From: an uncultured Blautia sp.
GTDB taxonomy: Bacteria; Bacillota; Clostridia; Lachnospirales; Lachnospiraceae
Assembly: GCF_934424005.1 (NCBI RefSeq)
Contig: NZ_CAKRXI010000053.1
Coordinates: 1 to 14,724 of the forward strand
Length of the DNA: 14,724 nucleotides
Direction of reading: 5' to 3'
The translations under genes and the position numbers were made by a program. Position 1 is the stretch's first letter. Every line of letters starts with the position of its first letter. Under the pieces are notes generated by a model. It searched no databases and was not told the origin of the DNA. It saw nothing but the letters and a program-made list of their open reading frames with translations. Below, piece after piece: positions 12,873 through 14,724 of this stretch.

Positions 12873-13766
12873 TTATACCAAGAAGGAAGAACCTGAGATA
12901 TCTGGTTGCTTTATTTCTTTTATAAACATTTCAGCAGCCTTTGATTGAAAGGCAGTTCTTTTCCAGATCAATGCATAATGTATTTCTAATGGTGGATTTA
13001 GAGGACGGAAACAAACATCCTGTTCTAAAACCGTTGGAAGTAAATCCTCGGTTGTAAGATAAAATCCCAATCCACTTCTGATAAATTTTGTTGGAGAACC
13101 ATTAACAACATTGTAGGTGGCAGCGATATTGAAGTTTTCAATATCAGTATCAGCCCAATGAGAAATCAACTGTTGCAGACCGGCTCTTCTATGAAAAATA
13201 AGAGGTATTTCCAAAAGATTGTTTTTTTCTACATAATCATTTTCTGAAAGTTTACAATCAGAAGGCATTAAAAGTCCCCAACGAGATGATTCCGGTAGTG
13301 GGATATAATCATATTCTGAAATATCAATCGGCTCCAAAAATATAGCAAAATCAATACTTCCGTGTTCCAGACGTTCTAACACGTCAATCGCATCGCTGCT
13401 GTAAAATTGAAAATGCACATCCGGGTATTGGGAACGAAGACGTGCGGCTGTATTTAATACTGTCATTGTTGGATTGCCGCCAATCGTAATTTCTCCACTG
13501 ACCTGCGTATTGTTGGAACTTAAATCATATTCGGTCTTTTCAACTAATGACAGGATTTCTTCTGCCCGTTTTCTGAGTATAATTCCATCTTCCGTCAATG
13601 TTATTTTACGCTTTCCACGAATAAGCAGCTGTTTTCCGAATTCATTTTCCAGCTCTATGAGTTGCTTGGAAAGATAAGGCTGTGAGATATGCAGGCTCTC
13701 AGCAGCTCTTGTGATATTTTCTTCTTTGGTTACGGCGAGAAAATATTGTAATGTTCGTAATTCCAT
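12873..13766 (-). CDS. LysR-family transcriptional regulator
   Basis: The 297-residue regulator has a winged helix-turn-helix at the N-terminus (MELRTLQYFLAVTKEENITR, then AAESLHISQPYLSKQLIELE) and a LysR substrate-binding domain of two alpha/beta lobes from about residue 90 (ITIGGNPTM) to the C-terminus. The second ATG (13766) is preferred because GAGGT lies 8 nt upstream of it; ATG 13772 is only 2 nt from it. The gene is divergent from the MATE transporter, with 173 bp between the start codons. LysR regulators often control the divergent neighbour and repress themselves, and the palindrome at 13792-13817 sits over its predicted start site. The co-inducer cannot be read from the sequence. 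Confidence 0.93.
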   Translation of the reverse strand: MELRTLQYFLAVTKEENITRAAESLHISQPYLSKQLIELENEFGKQLLIRGKRKITLTEDGIILRKRAEEILSLVEKTEYDLSSNNTQVSGEITIGGNPTMTVLNTAARLRSQYPDVHFQFYSSDAIDVLERLEHGSIDFAIFLEPIDISEYDYIPLPESSRWGLLMPSDCKLSENDYVEKNNLLEIPLIFHRRAGLQQLISHWADTDIENFNIAATYNVVNGSPTKFIRSGLGFYLTTEDLLPTVLEQDVCFRPLNPPLEIHYALIWKRTAFQSKAAEMFIKEIKQPDISGSSFLV

Positions 13767-13791
13767 AATCATTACCTCGTTAGTTGTGATT

Positions 13792-13817
13792 CATAAATAA
13801 TTCAGTAAATTATTATG
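13792..13817. promoter_or_regulatory. Palindrome over the lysR start site, candidate LysR operator
   Basis: AATAATT (13796-13802) and AATTATT (13808-13814) flank CAGTA; with one bulged base the arms extend to CATAA...TTATG. The predicted lysR transcription start (about 13811) lies inside it, which suits autorepression. Its AT-rich dyad fits LysR T-N11-A sites in a general way only. Confidence 0.45.
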
Positions 13818-13846
13818 AGTGTAATCCTATTTATCATTCCTGTCAA
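13818..13846 (-). promoter_or_regulatory. lysR promoter
   Basis: On the minus strand, TTGACA (13846-13841), a 17-bp spacer and TACACT (13823-13818) are a near-consensus promoter, about 50 nt before the start codon. Confidence 0.6.
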
Positions 13847-13873
13847 TTATGGTAAATCATTCTATATAAGTAT

Positions 13874-13902
13874 TTGTTATTTTAATTGAAGAAGATTATA
13901 CT
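13874..13902 (+). promoter_or_regulatory. Promoter of the MATE gene
   Basis: TTGTTA (13874-13879), a 17-bp spacer and TATACT (13897-13902) place a start near 13909, 31 nt before ATG 13940. The hexamers are identical to those of the operon promoter at 6253-6281. Confidence 0.6.
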
Positions 13903-13939
13903 TTTTACTGACAGAACATAGATAAGAGGATTGAGAAAA

Positions 13940-14724
13940 ATGATAGAAAAGCAAAAACGAAAACCACTGGATATGTTACATGGCTCCATCTGGAATAAGC
14001 TGCCGCTATTTGCACTTCCAGTGGCGGCAACCGCTATTTTAGAGCAGCTTTTTAATGCTTCTGATGTTGCGGTTGTCGGGAATTTTACCGGAACCGGAAA
14101 AACAATCGCAGTGGCGGCAGTTGGCGCAAACAGCTCGATTATCTCGCTGATCGTCAATCTGTTTGTTGGGATTGCACTTGGAGCGAATGTTGTCATTGCC
14201 AATGCCATCGGAAGAAAAGATAAAGATGCTGTTACAAAGGCGGTTCATACTTCGATTATTATTGCAATACTGGCAGGAATGAGTGTTTCTATTGCAGGGG
14301 AATTGGTTGCGAATCCTTTATTGGCATCCCTTCAGATGCCAGAGGATGTTTTTCCAGAGGCACTGCTTTATCTCAGGATCTATCTGATCGGAATGCCGGT
14401 TATATTGCTCTATAACTTTGAAGCAGCTATTTTTAGAAGTACCGGAGACACGAAAACGCCGCTTGTCATATTGACAATATCAGGAATCCTGAATGTACTG
14501 CTGAATCTGTTCTTTGTAGCTGTCTTACATATGACAGTAAATGGAGTTGCCATTGCAACCGTTGTTTCCAATGCGGTAAGTTCTATTTTACTGTTTTATC
14601 GTCTTGTGAAAACGAAAGAACTGATTCATGTAGAATGGAAGGAACTAAGAATTGACCGGAAAATATTAGGACAGATCATGAGAATTGGATTACCGGCAGG
14701 AATCCAGAGTGCGGTATTTGCAGT
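13940..14724 (+). CDS. MATE-family efflux transporter (partial, runs off the window)
   Basis: ATG 13940 follows AGAGGA (13925-13930). About 261 residues are visible of a usual 440-460. The start WNKLPLFALPVAATAILEQL, then FNASDVAVVGNF, is the first helix and the conserved beginning of Na+- or H+-coupled MATE exporters. VNLFVGIALGANVVIANAIG is helix 2. LRIYLIGMPVILLYNFEAAI, then FRSTGDTKTPL, is the conserved segment around helices 4-5. TISGILNVLLNLFFV and GLPAGIQSAVFA follow. It is an inner-membrane exporter of drugs or metabolites. Divergent pairing with LysR suggests regulation by that protein. The remaining helices lie beyond the window. Confidence 0.92.
   Translation, partial: MIEKQKRKPLDMLHGSIWNKLPLFALPVAATAILEQLFNASDVAVVGNFTGTGKTIAVAAVGANSSIISLIVNLFVGIALGANVVIANAIGRKDKDAVTKAVHTSIIIAILAGMSVSIAGELVANPLLASLQMPEDVFPEALLYLRIYLIGMPVILLYNFEAAIFRSTGDTKTPLVILTISGILNVLLNLFFVAVLHMTVNGVAIATVVSNAVSSILLFYRLVKTKELIHVEWKELRIDRKILGQIMRIGLPAGIQSAVFA

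Overview
The window looks like an accessory, rearrangement-prone stretch of a Firmicutes chromosome, most likely a gut Lachnospiraceae-type Clostridia. The base composition is AT-rich, ribosome binding sites are strong GGAGG types, and the IS66, IS200/IS605-TnpB, Fic, LysR and MATE proteins have the flavour of that family. This assignment rests on my recollection of protein families, not on a search.

Layout. 1-1520: an upstream terminator abutting a degenerate IS66-family element whose 17-bp terminal inverted repeats survive, while its transposase has lost several internal blocks. 1560-3699: a 136-aa membrane-anchored hypothetical protein with its own terminator, then a 47-aa single-pass membrane peptide that overlaps the start of a complete pyruvate kinase gene. 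A TCAGG/CCTGA four-arm repeat lies just upstream of this pair. 3758-5149: an IS1341-like (IS200/IS605 group) element encoding an apparently intact TnpB nuclease, with a structured 3' region expected to be its omega RNA. 5170-5513: the 3' half of an IS200 tnpA on the minus strand with several small hairpins. 5516-6263: a truncated and frameshifted gene, possibly the C-terminal end of a large helicase.

6253-10754 is the most interesting unit. A promoter is followed at once by a strong intrinsic terminator (attenuator-like), then by a tightly spaced six-gene operon: class I methyltransferase, alpha/beta hydrolase, LCM-type methyltransferase, ATC-hydrolase-like protein (broken by an in-frame TGA), a conserved-looking membrane protein and a second alpha/beta hydrolase. 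I do not recognise it as a characterised pathway. It suggests small-molecule modification, with paired methyl transfer and hydrolysis. The first gene carries an in-frame N-terminal scar that looks like the first residues of a ketopantoate-reductase-type Rossmann protein.

10758-12603: an integrase remnant, a Fic AMP-transferase of the N-terminally self-inhibited type, a degenerate coding stretch, and the 3' half of a tRNA-Arg(CCU) gene followed by a terminator. The tRNA half is best read as the distal attachment site of an integrated element lying to its left. 12873 to the end: a LysR-type regulator divergent from a MATE-family efflux gene that runs off the window. Both have good promoters, and a palindrome sits over the predicted lysR start site.
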